Origin: Amanita rubescens
Lineage: Eukaryota; Basidiomycota; Agaricomycetes; Agaricales; Amanitaceae
DNA: 64,000 nucleotides
Assembly (NCBI GenBank): GCA_015039365.1
Contig: WION01000038.1
Location: 62,001 to 126,000 of the forward strand
Direction: 5' to 3'
Shown: in pieces, positions 1 to 10,182 of the stretch
Layout: each line of letters begins with the position of its first letter
How positions within the stretch are numbered: position 1 is the first letter of the stretch
Program-made: the position numbers and the translations under genes
Notes under the pieces: model-generated
Seen by the model: the letters and a program-made list of their open reading frames with translations, nothing else
Told to the model about the DNA's origin: nothing
Databases searched by the model: none

Positions 1-1
1 A

Positions 2-1090
2 CATTACGCCATCCCCTCCTTCACCGATCCAATAATTCGACGAGCCTTTTACCGAATCTGGACGCTCTTCACGTCCTGGACCTTTGCCAACAACTATCTA
101 TTCATCTTAAATAGATATGTTCGCCCTGATCTGATGGCCCTCGTTAACGTCATCATTAATCTCACCCGTCGGTTCCGAGAACCACAACGTAACCGCTGGA
201 TCACTTTGATGATCTGGAATAATATTCATTGGTTTTGCGACCTACGAGGAGACGTATACCTCGAAGAAGCAACCCGTCTTACCACCGCCGGACATCGTCA
301 CCATTTCATCCAACCGACACGACAACCCGCTTTAGATACTGGCATGGCCTGGATGCACGGACGCCCTGTATTTCCCCGCACTCCCGTCAATGCCACGTTC
401 GAACGAATTCGAACCCTTAGTGACCGACTCAACCCGATGATGACCCCTGATGGTTGGGACATAACTATATTACGACAACTACAAACGACGATTAACAATC
501 TCGTGTGGAGGCACGATCGTAACCCTAATAGACCCAATGCCAGTAACGAATACCAAGACGCCGCCGTCATTGCACTCCAAACAGGACATACAATTGAAGG
601 ACGCGATGTCCCTATCCTTGAAAACCCGACACGTCGCACCATCTTTCACCTGCACGGACCTGATCCCTCAGCCGAACGATTGGTATCATTCGAACCGAAT
701 AACCTAGCCTTCGAGGGAGAAGACATCCCTGGAACTCAAGGTTGTTACATGTGCGGAGCCCCGCATCACACTACCGAACACCATCAACGACGAGAAATAC
801 GCCGAGGACCGGTACATGAGGAAACCCCGCCTCCCACTTATCCAGACGCTATAACACAATCATCGCTGCCCACGCCATTTGAACAAATCCCTGAAAGACG
901 AATTTCTACCGCTTCGCCTGCTACTACTATCGATTCCGCCCAACTCGAACAAGGCGAACCTTCCCCGCTTATCGAAAGAAGACGACGAGGGACAAATACT
1001 CGTCCTCCAGGCAACCGCTTCACTACTACTACTACTGGACCTCCACCATCACGACGAAACCTTGGAAACCGTCGAGGCCAATCCACATGA
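2..1090 (+). CDS. LTR-retrotransposon 3' ORF with CCHH knuckle (5' end outside window)
   Basis: The frame is open from the window edge, so the first ATG at 134 is probably internal and the protein continues leftward. At least 362 residues are visible. Near the centre of the C-terminal third (about base 745-785) is the cluster CYMCGAPHHTTEHH, a CX2CX4HX4H variant of the retroviral CCHC nucleocapsid knuckle. After it the protein becomes Pro/Ser/Thr/Arg-rich and basic, as nucleic-acid-binding Gag tails are. It lies just upstream of a purine-rich tract and an LTR, so it is the last long ORF of an element whose body extends left. Superfamily cannot be decided because no protease, RT or integrase is in view. 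The Gag-like reading rests on the knuckle and composition only. Confidence 0.6.
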   Translation, partial: HYAIPSFTDPIIRRAFYRIWTLFTSWTFANNYLFILNRYVRPDLMALVNVIINLTRRFREPQRNRWITLMIWNNIHWFCDLRGDVYLEEATRLTTAGHRHHFIQPTRQPALDTGMAWMHGRPVFPRTPVNATFERIRTLSDRLNPMMTPDGWDITILRQLQTTINNLVWRHDRNPNRPNASNEYQDAAVIALQTGHTIEGRDVPILENPTRRTIFHLHGPDPSAERLVSFEPNNLAFEGEDIPGTQGCYMCGAPHHTTEHHQRREIRRGPVHEETPPPTYPDAITQSSLPTPFEQIPERRISTASPATTIDSAQLEQGEPSPLIERRRRGTNTRPPGNRFTTTTTGPPPSRRNLGNRRGQST

Positions 1091-1117
1091 GGACAGTCAA
1101 CACGACATGTCGCCACT

Positions 1118-1261
1118 ATGACCGCCTCGAATACACGAGAAGAGCGACCGACTCTTCAAGAACGACTTACTGACAACCGCCGCCGCCGTCGTCATCCCTG
1201 GCAAGGAAATGAAGACTCCTACACCTACGACAGCGATGCTGAACACAATCGTGACACGTAG
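1118..1261 (+). CDS. small ORF (47 aa) between Gag-like ORF and LTR
   Basis: ATG at 1118 to TAG at 1261. The product is highly charged with an Arg run (NRRRRRHPW) and an acidic tail (YDSDAEHN). It lies 27 bp after the larger ORF and about 57 bp before the LTR, in the same base composition as the element. It could be a decayed continuation of the upstream ORF in another frame or a real short element protein. No homologue is recognised. Confidence 0.3.
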   Translation: MTASNTREERPTLQERLTDNRRRRRHPWQGNEDSYTYDSDAEHNRDT

Positions 1262-1318
1262 TCACAAGTAAATTCAATATTCGGCGAATATTGGACTTCG
1301 TATGTAGGAGAAGGGCTA

Positions 1319-1747
1319 TGTTACAAACGTACGTCATGACCTATCTTTTCTTATCTTATCATCTATGTCATTCCTCCTATGTCATTATTTGCATATGCGT
1401 TCCTTCCGGAACATTCATCGTTTATCATATGCCAATTACTTTTATCACATGTATGTCGTTTTCACATGTTAACCGTTTCATTATCACATGTAACCGTTTT
1501 CATTATCACATGTGTATATACTTACCATATTTGCGTATGTACTTTGTACTATATAAATCACGCAAATATACGACTAGACCTCAGTCTAGTTTTAACAGTC
1601 AAAATCTGTCTCGTTATCGTCTAAGTTCCCTTGAGGACTTATCCGATAACACTCTTATTCTTTGAACGTTCTTAAGTGCCGGAACTCCCTTGAGGAACCT
1701 ACGGTACCTGATAGGCTTGACTTATCAGTGAACGAACAAACGTAACA
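1319..1747 (+). repeat. 3' LTR, 429 bp, of the left-edge retrotransposon
   Basis: It begins TGTTAC and ends GTAACA, a perfect 6-bp terminal inversion. It is preceded by the purine-rich stretch AGGAGAAGGGC (about 1305-1316), the usual plus-strand priming tract. Inside are three TTATCACATGT-type repeats (about 1440-1520) and a TATA motif, CTATATAAATC, near 1550, giving a U3-R layout. The partner 5' LTR would be left of the window. Confidence 0.7.
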
Positions 1748-2682
1748 CCCAGGGCTAAGGGGACCCCGTTAATTACTCAGCGGTCTAAATTACGAGTATC
1801 CCTGTACAAGGGACAGTCTTGGATGACGTTAAAAACCGGCCTAGATCGCCTTAAAAATCTCGCAGTGGACCATTACTGCGTCAATAGAAATTGGCTCACT
1901 TGTGAAGTGTGAACTTCACCGGTTATTACCTACCGTATAAAAGGGTGACGTCCCACACTGTATTCCGCTTGGGCAGTGTGATGTGATTGGACGTATTGAA
2001 CCACGCTATACCATCATCAGGATTTTCGATCCTGTAAAATACCTAATATATGTACAAGTAATAATAGATTCTAGTATAAGGGGTGAGATGAGGTCACATT
2101 GTGGACCGTACACTCTGCCTATCGAGAATGCGCCCTTAGGGACTTCTCTAGATTAGGAATACACTCAGCTGTAACCCAGCGGTGTCTAGATTAATTCTTA
2201 AATACTTGTACATACACGTCTAGTGGGGGATTGAGACCCCATAGACCATCTAAGTGATGGACTTATCTCATGCATTTGGGAATGCAGTCGTTATCGTCAT
2301 GGTTATTCCAGAGATTAAACGGTTATCATTTGATCGTTTAAGAAGGGACAAGGGCCGATCCCCGAGTCTTTAATCTATTGTCAGACGCTTAGGTTGGCTA
2401 TTCTTACCTACATTGGATCATATCCCACGCAAATATAATACTGTGTTATTAGATGCTAAAAACATCGAAGTGGATACCAATGTGACATAGATCTTGGTTA
2501 ATATAACACCTTTCATAACGATTAGTACCAAATTCAACATGCATGACAAGAAGAAACAATGATGTGCGAAACTTGTGCCGAAACATCCAATTTGCATACA
2601 AATTATCTGTTTTCTGGGATTAGTAAGGGCTGAAGGCTCTGAACGCCCATTCCTTTCTTTTTGATCTTATCCAAAGAACTAT
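1748..2682 (+). other. hairpin-rich non-coding leader between LTR and accessory ORF
   Basis: No ORF of note. Several short perfect stem-loops lie in series: CGCAGT/ACTGCG (1861-1880), GTGAAGT/ACTTCAC (1902-1919), CAGGAT/ATCCTG around 2017-2033, GCATT/AATGC near 2274-2287 and TTAAACG/CGTTTAA near 2316-2342. A TATAAAAG motif sits near 1937. It may be the untranslated leader of the copia element to its right, interrupted on the left by the 1-1747 element. This assignment is inference. Confidence 0.4.
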
Positions 2683-3999
2683 GTGATGATTAAACCTCCT
2701 GATTTCAGCAAAATTTTAAAATCAATTTTTTCATTTTATATAAAAATGTCGTTTGTAAACTGTTTTTCGCCATTGTCTTCTGCTGGCGGTGCCCTTGGCA
2801 CTCCGATTTCTTCGAGGACAGTCCCCTCTCGGACTACCCCGAACAATTTGCCCGGCTCTGGCGCCCGGCATCTCCAGGCCCCCGTTAGGGCCTTACCAAA
2901 GAACTCGCCGCCGCCTGCAATGGCACAGGTACCAGAAATGGTACCTTCATTACGTATTCCTGTTCCGACTTCTGCGCCTCAAGCTGTGAGGCTTAATAGG
3001 AACTATAAAAAGTATCCTGTTCCCATGGGCTCGCGTCCATATATGCCTCATGCAGCAAAGGGCTGCCACTGTTCACATCCCGATGCGATACATCACGTAC
3101 ACCGCTGTGTACAAAAAGTTGTCTTCGACTATAAAGGAGTCCCGACGGCTCCCAAATCAATGCGGAGCCCAACAGGTCAGTCTTCTAGAAATACTAGGTG
3201 TGCATCTTTATCTAATAAAGATAATCTAGTCTCATACGCCAAGGCCGCGAAGGCTGTTGGGCCAGTCTCTCGTCCACAAGGACGACCTGTTATCGTCAAC
3301 GAAGGTTGGCGATATAACAAAGATCGTGGATTGCCTTGGATCCACAACACTAAACCGGAAGAGTGGTCCTATGGACCACCAAACAATGCCCATGTCCAAT
3401 TCAGACCAGTCACCAAAAACGACTGGCATAAGGGTAATCGTCAATGGAAAAATAAGACGAATATCCCTAATGCTTTGGATTCGGATGCGTACCGCCAACA
3501 TTTCCTTGGCATCGCATCTGACGAAAGGGGCAGAATTCCTCTTCCGGAGGAGATCACTCAAATATACAAAAAAGGAAAGGTAAATACACCTTTTAACGTA
3601 TATAAGACCCAACTAAAACGTAATACAGAACAAAAAGGATGGCGAAAGTCAACAACACCTACCTGGAGTAGATGCGCCCCCAACATTGCAAGTTGGGGAT
3701 ATATCGTATCTAAAACTCGAGCCCAAAGTAGAGCGGCTGGAGTGTTTCCTTCAAATCAAGAGGGAACCGAAGCGAAAAGGGTTGTTGACGAATATAGTAA
3801 TGACATGGGAATATGGCAGGAAACTGGAAGGCTTCCCGGACGGTATAAAGACTTTCCTCACATAAAATTACCTAAAGAATCTATTTTCGACAAACCTGTC
3901 GATGATAGAGACAATAGGAGGGCTAGATTCGCATCTAACCCTGTGACGGAAATTCGATATTACATACCTGAAAGGACGTGTAAAAAAGATATTCCCTAG
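2683..3999 (+). CDS. accessory ORF upstream of copia gag-pol (438 aa)
   Basis: Long uninterrupted ORF; ATG at 2683, with another at 2746 (starting MSFVNCF) that may be the true start because the first 21 codons are AT-rich and hydrophobic. The product is strongly basic, Pro-rich at the N-terminus and Lys/Arg/Trp-rich after residue ~190, and has a Cys/His patch GCHCSHPDAIHHVHRC around residues 127-142 that could bind zinc. No family is recognised. It ends 195 bp before the copia polyprotein start and has the same A-rich codon use toward its 3' end, so it is probably part of that element. Ty1/copia elements normally have one Gag-Pol ORF, so a separate 5' ORF of this size is unusual. It could instead be a fragment of another nested element. 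Confidence 0.5.
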   Translation: MMIKPPDFSKILKSIFSFYIKMSFVNCFSPLSSAGGALGTPISSRTVPSRTTPNNLPGSGARHLQAPVRALPKNSPPPAMAQVPEMVPSLRIPVPTSAPQAVRLNRNYKKYPVPMGSRPYMPHAAKGCHCSHPDAIHHVHRCVQKVVFDYKGVPTAPKSMRSPTGQSSRNTRCASLSNKDNLVSYAKAAKAVGPVSRPQGRPVIVNEGWRYNKDRGLPWIHNTKPEEWSYGPPNNAHVQFRPVTKNDWHKGNRQWKNKTNIPNALDSDAYRQHFLGIASDERGRIPLPEEITQIYKKGKVNTPFNVYKTQLKRNTEQKGWRKSTTPTWSRCAPNIASWGYIVSKTRAQSRAAGVFPSNQEGTEAKRVVDEYSNDMGIWQETGRLPGRYKDFPHIKLPKESIFDKPVDDRDNRRARFASNPVTEIRYYIPERTCKKDIP

Positions 4000-4194
4000 T
4001 TTACTTTCTAGTATTAACACTAGAATAGTAAAAAGATACTATATTCTTGTCATTTCTGACATGAACGACATTAAGCTTAAGAAATCAGGACGGAGATTAC
4101 ATCATCACATAAATTCTTATGCCTTATTATTATTTGAACCTTTTCTTACGTAAAATCTTCTTAGATTTTAAACAAACTTAACCAAAGTAAGAAA

Positions 4195-7100
4195 ATGTCT
4201 TCTTCCAATTCGATAAACTCCATTGTTCCTGTCCTTACCGGATCAAATTGGCTTGCATTCGAAAGACTTATGACTGCGTACTTAAACAGTCAAGGTCTTG
4301 GTGCACATATTGATCCTAAACTTGATTGGCCCAGAGATCTTGAACCGTCTGAAAAGGCAGCAATCAAGACATCTGACATAAAGCCAGATCAATTAAAAAC
4401 TTTTAAAGAAATTCGTAAAGAATATGTCGAATTTAAAGAGGACAATATGAAAGCCAAAGGTTACATTACCTTAAAACTAGCACCTAATCTAGTACACCTT
4501 GTTGACGATAAAAATGATAAAGCCGAAGTCCTTTGGAAATCTCTAAAGGATAAATTTGGTAAACAAGGTCTGGCTGCTACGTTTGGACTCTATAGACAAA
4601 TTGTCGACTGGAAACTCAAAGAGAATTCCAATCCAAACACTCAAGTTCCGCATCTTATGGACTTGATTAATAGAGTGTCAAATCAAGGTGTAACCTTAAC
4701 CGTCAAAATGCAAATTATGACGATCCTACATGCCTTACCTCCTTCATGGGACAGTTTTGTCGCAAATCTGTTGGCACATTCCGCAGATGATGACACTGTA
4801 GATGAATTCCTTAATCTCATATCTGAGGAATGGTCCCGAAGGAAAGGTAACAGGAACAATGCCAATACTTCTGTTGTCACGAGAGGGAATAAACATTCTA
4901 ACTCTCAAGTAGTTGCAAATATGGCACGCCAACAATTGCAACAAGGACAACCTCGCACCCCTTGGAATTCCTATCATGGGAAATCCTTTCGAGGCAGAGG
5001 TGGAAGAAAACCAATGGGAAATCGAAGAAACCCAACACAACATACTTCGACAGGTGGACCATCTAATGGACCAAAACATACACCTGGCCAATCTCAGACT
5101 CCTTTTAGACCCCAATGGGCTGGTCAAGTCCCTAATCAGTCTAAAGGACCAAATTGGGAACGCAATAAGGCAGCTAAAGCAAAGAATCGTGCGAATAAAC
5201 TTGCTGCTCGCACAGCAGCTCAATCAACACTTGGTTCTGGGCATGCTATGGCATCTTCGACATCAGCATCTTTACCTCTGATTGCCAGAATTGGAGATCA
5301 GGTAATGACAGATTTTGATGAAGAATTTGTCCCCAAGATTTACAAGTACAAAGGTACTCGTGCGGTTCCCATGGACGACTTCATGGGGAGAATTGATGAG
5401 ATATCCGAAGATTCGGGAGATTCTGTATCCAGAGATGTACAAAAAGTACGAACTGAAACAACAGACTACTCTGATATCTTTGATTCTGCAATATTTGCAG
5501 ATACTAAGGATGCTCAAAGTTTGGACGATCTTGCTAGTCCTATCTTTGCTTCCTCTAGTATATCCCATCATCAAACCGATAATGAAGGATATCAAACAGA
5601 TAATGAATCACATCAATCTGAGGCCAATTCTTCAGGGTATGAAGGACTTTATACCGATGAGGAGCCTGAAGGACCAATGCCTGGTTCCTTTGATGATGAA
5701 CAAATAAGTTGGTGGTATGTACATACCAGACAATATTATGTGGATCAAGTTCGACGAGCTAATTTGGAAGCTCGAAGAATGAATACTAATGCACGCACAA
5801 TAGAACACTTACAAAATATGTTGAGAGGGATGGTAATTGACCATGACACTGTATCCCTCCGACCAGAATCTGTAAGTTCATCAGATTTAAATTATTTTTA
5901 CCAATCTGATCAAGATTCTGTTTACCATACGGCTCCAGAATCTATGGCATCAACACAAATCTCAACAAGGCCTATTACACCTTATGAAGATTTTTTTAAT
6001 TTATACGATTATCCAACTAATCGTACTATTGACACTGTACCGGTAATACCATCAAATGTACCAATAGTAAACCCTACACCAAGAAGATCTACTGATCTTC
6101 AAAATTTATATTATTTTGATGCCAATATGCGTGAGAATGAAAGATATAGACAAAACATGTCTAATCTTCAAAATCTTCCAAATTATGGAACATTCTCTGA
6201 ATTATACAATGAATATAACTTGGATGAATTCATAATAGAAGAAAACAATCGTAGACGTGCTAATGTTATTAACATTGGACATCTTCAAGATCCATATAAT
6301 CTACCTTGTAGTAAATCACCTTCTTGCAAATGTCCTGAATGTTATAAAAATAATAAAGGACTTACAATATGGATGTGTGACTCAGGTGCATCACATCATT
6401 TTACCGCACACTTAGAAGATTTTGTCAACTATAAAAAATACGAAGTTCCTACTTCAGTATTTACAGCTGATAATCAAGCAGATATATTAGGTATAGGAAC
6501 TGTGATTTTGAATCACACTCTTAAAAATGGTTCGGTTTCAAGATTGAAACTTTATCCGGTCCTACATATGCCAAGTGCCACACTACGACTAATAAGCAAT
6601 GGAACATTGTGTAAACAAGGTTTTATTGCAAAACAAGATAATGATAGGATTTCTTTCTACAGAGAAGGCTCTGAAAACGCATCACTGGAAGGATTTCCAG
6701 GAGATGGTAACGAAACATTAATGTGGACAGAAGGTCAAATTATTAAACCTTCAAATTATAAATTAATGATGATCACTATTAATGTTGTTGGATATGAAAT
6801 TTGGCATCAACGGATGGGTCATCCTAGCCAACAAATATTAAAATTAGGCTCTAAAAACTTAGAGGGTTTCCCTCCCTTAACAATTCCTAAAGACTTAGAA
6901 CCTTGTAACGGTTGTCTAAAAGGAAAAGCTGTTTCACAAAGCTTTCCTCTTTCAGAAAAACGTGCTACCCAACCCTTTGAATGTATACACTGTGACTTGA
7001 TGACTTTTCCTATACAATCTTATCATAAACAGAAATATTTACTTGTAATATTTGATGATTGTACATCACATGTATGGGTAAAACCATTACAGAAAAAGTC

Positions 7101-10100
7101 TAACGTCGCTGTAGTATTTGAAGGTTGGCACAAACAAATATACAACCAATATGGATATAACATAAAAATCGTTCGTTCCGATCGAGGGGGCGAATTTATG
7201 TCCACAAACATACAAGATTACTTAACTGATGTAGGAATCATTCATGAAAAATCTACTCCATATATACATCAACAAAATGGAAAGGTTGAACGCATGAATA
7301 GAACACTTTGGGAGAAGAGTGAAGCATTGAGATTACATGCTTCATGCCCTCAATCTTGGTGGAACTTTGCGATCGAAACTGCCGTACATGTTTATAATCG
7401 TACTCCACTTAGACGAACCAAATGGAAGACCCCTGTTGAAAATCTTACTGGAAAGAAACCTGATGTTTCTTACTTTAAGATATTCGGATCTAAAGCTTGG
7501 GTATTTATCCCACATGAATCGCGCGAAAATAAATTAACACCAAGGTCTGAAATAATGACCTTTATTGGATACGAACTGAATGCAAAAGCATACCGCTTCA
7601 TGACAAATACAAATCAACTTCGAGTATCCACCCAAGCTGAATTTGATGAAACCAAATTTCCAAGAGCCAAACCTCAAGATGAAAATTATACAAAAAACTT
7701 GGACCCTATCAGGCCTATTGAGCAGGATAATTCTGAAAACTCAGATAAAAATATCTCTGATGGTAAACCAGATAATGAAGGAGATATTTCATCTGAACAG
7801 CAGCATTCAGATGATGATTTCTTTGATTTCAACTTAGAAAATCATCCTAGTTCTGATTCATCAGATGATGATGATGATGACACTAAATGGGATGATAAAT
7901 TAGAATCTTTCTTTGAAAAGAAAGATACATCTTCAAAAGACAAAGGTGCTGAATTAGATCAACCTACAGGCGTTGAATTAAATCTACCTGTACAAAGTCT
8001 TAAAGATAAACCTACTAAAGGAAAAGGCAAAGGAACTGCTAAAAAACCTGTAGAACCTACTCGAAGATCTGAAAGATCTAGAAAACTGGTTATACAGAAA
8101 GACAATGCTTATGGTAATAAAACACCATTAGAAATTGAAAAAGAAATTACAGAAGAACAAGATGTTGTTCGAGAATTAATTCAAGATCTTAAAGAAAAAG
8201 ATAAATCTGATCCAAGACTTGATGTTACAATCAGATATTCTCTCAGATCTAGAATACGACAACACATTGATAAAGTTAAATTACTTTATTCAACATTACA
8301 CAATGCTCAAATAAATGAAATGTCAAATCTCATTAAAGAGCAAGGTAATGGTTTTCTGAATTACTTACTCGCACAAGCAATTCCTGCCATTGATATTTCA
8401 AGAGATAATATCAGAGAATATCAATACAAAGATATTCAAAAAGTCAAAATTGCTGATCCCAAATCTTATGAACAATGGGAGACAGCAATGAATGATGAAA
8501 TGAAATCATTGAATGATAGAAAAATCTGGGAGCTTGCAGAATTACCTCATAATCGTACACCTATTAAATGTAGATGGGTATACGATATTAAATCTGACGG
8601 TCGAAAGAAGGCTCGACTTGTCGCTAAAGGATTTTCTCAAAGACCTGGACTTGACTATGATGAAACATTTTCGCCAGTGGCAAGATATGAAACGATTTGC
8701 CTTTTGTTAGCAATATCTGTGCTAGAAAAATGGGATATTGAAGCACTAGATGTTAAAACAGCCTTTTTGTACGGAGATCTCGAAGCGGATATCTATATGC
8801 AACAACCAGAAGGTTATGTAGTCAAAGGCCAAGAACAAAAAGTTTACCGACTTAAAAAGGCAATATATGGACTTAAACAAGCCTCATATGCCTGGAATAA
8901 ACAAGCTAATAAATCCTTAGAGGATTTAGGATTTATACGCTGTTTATCTGATTCTGGCGTATACGTCAGAAGAGAAGACGACACTATAATAGTGTGTATA
9001 GTATATGTCGATGACATGCTTTTCATGGGTGACAATACACCAGAAATTCATAAAGTTAAAAATGCTTTTATGAAGAAATGGGAATGTCATGATCTTGGAA
9101 AAGTTAAAGAATACTTAGGTATGCAAATCAATTACAATAAGAACATGGGTACTCTTATTATTGATCAACATGCATACGCTAAAAAGGTTGTAACAAGATT
9201 TGGTTTAGAAAATTGTAAACCAACTCGTACACCTTTACCAACAGGATATATTCCAACTGCTGCTACAAAAGAATGTACAGCAGAAATGCGATCTTATTTT
9301 CAACAAATAATAGGATCATTATTATATCTTGCATTAGGAACAAGACCTGATATTACTTATCAAGTAATATTAATGTCTCAGTTTTGTGCAAACCCAAATG
9401 AAGAACACATACAGAAAGCATTATACATAGTACGCTATGTTAATACCACTGTACAAACTAAAATAGTTTATAATGGTTTAAATAAAGAAGGCTTTGTAGC
9501 CTTTACTGATGCTGACTGGGGTGCTGACAAAATTACAAGAAAATCTGTCACTGGATATATAGTAAAACTCACAGGAGGTGCTATATCATGGGTTTCACGA
9601 AAACAAAAAGTAGTGGCACTATCTTCAACTGAAGCAGAATACATGTCAATGTCTGATACATCAAGACAAATAGTTTGGATTGAGTCACTTATGAGTGAAC
9701 TTGATTTTCCAATTAAAACTATTTTCTTATGTTGTGACAATCAAGGTGCAATGTTCTTAGCCAGTAACCCTGCTCAAGAACATCGTTCAAAACATATTGA
9801 CATAAGATTTCACTATATTAGAGAATGTGTCGAAAGTGAGAAAGTTAAACTCACATACATTCCTACCAATGAACAAGTTGCGGATATAATGACCAAAAAT
9901 CTACCATATTCAAAATTTGTAATATTCCGAATGAAGATGGGATTAATCCTAGATGATAGTCAAATATCATTAACTAATCATATTAAGGCATCACAAACTT
10001 TTGCTAATTATATTAAAAGTAAAACCCTTAATAAGTCCCCAAGACAACATAGTAAAATATTTGAAAGAATTCAAGATCTTGAAGTACGAGGATATCTTGA

Positions 10101-10167
10101 AGAAATCTTTAAATACTATGAAAGAGAAAATGATAAATTAACTACCCTTTTGAAAGCTAATAAATAA
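4195..10167 (+). CDS. Ty1/copia Gag-Pol polyprotein, intact (1990 aa)
   Basis: A single ORF encodes all copia domains in canonical order. The Gag region (about residues 1-330) ends in an RGG/Arg-Asn-Gln-rich tract instead of a CCHC knuckle. The aspartic protease has DSGA at residues 729-732. A GAG-pre-integrase module follows (WHQRMGHP, then CNGCLKG). Integrase acidic residues lie in HCDLM (~932), SDRGGEF (~995) and KVERMN (~1031). The reverse transcriptase has YVDD at 1604-1607. RNase H shows TDADW, SSTEAEY and DNQGA, with the KHIDIRFHYIRE tail. An acidic Ser/Asp linker (around bases 7700-7920) separates integrase from RT. No stop or frameshift is present, so the protein could be functional. 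Integrase before RT is diagnostic of copia rather than gypsy. Confidence 0.95.
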   Translation: MSSSNSINSIVPVLTGSNWLAFERLMTAYLNSQGLGAHIDPKLDWPRDLEPSEKAAIKTSDIKPDQLKTFKEIRKEYVEFKEDNMKAKGYITLKLAPNLVHLVDDKNDKAEVLWKSLKDKFGKQGLAATFGLYRQIVDWKLKENSNPNTQVPHLMDLINRVSNQGVTLTVKMQIMTILHALPPSWDSFVANLLAHSADDDTVDEFLNLISEEWSRRKGNRNNANTSVVTRGNKHSNSQVVANMARQQLQQGQPRTPWNSYHGKSFRGRGGRKPMGNRRNPTQHTSTGGPSNGPKHTPGQSQTPFRPQWAGQVPNQSKGPNWERNKAAKAKNRANKLAARTAAQSTLGSGHAMASSTSASLPLIARIGDQVMTDFDEEFVPKIYKYKGTRAVPMDDFMGRIDEISEDSGDSVSRDVQKVRTETTDYSDIFDSAIFADTKDAQSLDDLASPIFASSSISHHQTDNEGYQTDNESHQSEANSSGYEGLYTDEEPEGPMPGSFDDEQISWWYVHTRQYYVDQVRRANLEARRMNTNARTIEHLQNMLRGMVIDHDTVSLRPESVSSSDLNYFYQSDQDSVYHTAPESMASTQISTRPITPYEDFFNLYDYPTNRTIDTVPVIPSNVPIVNPTPRRSTDLQNLYYFDANMRENERYRQNMSNLQNLPNYGTFSELYNEYNLDEFIIEENNRRRANVINIGHLQDPYNLPCSKSPSCKCPECYKNNKGLTIWMCDSGASHHFTAHLEDFVNYKKYEVPTSVFTADNQADILGIGTVILNHTLKNGSVSRLKLYPVLHMPSATLRLISNGTLCKQGFIAKQDNDRISFYREGSENASLEGFPGDGNETLMWTEGQIIKPSNYKLMMITINVVGYEIWHQRMGHPSQQILKLGSKNLEGFPPLTIPKDLEPCNGCLKGKAVSQSFPLSEKRATQPFECIHCDLMTFPIQSYHKQKYLLVIFDDCTSHVWVKPLQKKSNVAVVFEGWHKQIYNQYGYNIKIVRSDRGGEFMSTNIQDYLTDVGIIHEKSTPYIHQQNGKVERMNRTLWEKSEALRLHASCPQSWWNFAIETAVHVYNRTPLRRTKWKTPVENLTGKKPDVSYFKIFGSKAWVFIPHESRENKLTPRSEIMTFIGYELNAKAYRFMTNTNQLRVSTQAEFDETKFPRAKPQDENYTKNLDPIRPIEQDNSENSDKNISDGKPDNEGDISSEQQHSDDDFFDFNLENHPSSDSSDDDDDDTKWDDKLESFFEKKDTSSKDKGAELDQPTGVELNLPVQSLKDKPTKGKGKGTAKKPVEPTRRSERSRKLVIQKDNAYGNKTPLEIEKEITEEQDVVRELIQDLKEKDKSDPRLDVTIRYSLRSRIRQHIDKVKLLYSTLHNAQINEMSNLIKEQGNGFLNYLLAQAIPAIDISRDNIREYQYKDIQKVKIADPKSYEQWETAMNDEMKSLNDRKIWELAELPHNRTPIKCRWVYDIKSDGRKKARLVAKGFSQRPGLDYDETFSPVARYETICLLLAISVLEKWDIEALDVKTAFLYGDLEADIYMQQPEGYVVKGQEQKVYRLKKAIYGLKQASYAWNKQANKSLEDLGFIRCLSDSGVYVRREDDTIIVCIVYVDDMLFMGDNTPEIHKVKNAFMKKWECHDLGKVKEYLGMQINYNKNMGTLIIDQHAYAKKVVTRFGLENCKPTRTPLPTGYIPTAATKECTAEMRSYFQQIIGSLLYLALGTRPDITYQVILMSQFCANPNEEHIQKALYIVRYVNTTVQTKIVYNGLNKEGFVAFTDADWGADKITRKSVTGYIVKLTGGAISWVSRKQKVVALSSTEAEYMSMSDTSRQIVWIESLMSELDFPIKTIFLCCDNQGAMFLASNPAQEHRSKHIDIRFHYIRECVESEKVKLTYIPTNEQVADIMTKNLPYSKFVIFRMKMGLILDDSQISLTNHIKASQTFANYIKSKTLNKSPRQHSKIFERIQDLEVRGYLEEIFKYYERENDKLTTLLKANK

Positions 10168-10171
10168 CTTA

Positions 10172-10182
10172 GCGAAGGGGAG
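10172..10182 (+). other. polypurine tract of copia element 1
   Basis: GCGAAGGGGAG immediately precedes the LTR start. The same GCGAAGGGG core precedes the LTR of the second copia family at 15378-15390 (minus strand) and 27219-27226. Confidence 0.75.

Noticed and set aside
1319..1747. The 429-bp LTR as the 5' LTR of copia element 1
   Set aside because: It shares neither length nor sequence with the 705-bp LTR at 10,183, and a polypurine tract lies to its left.
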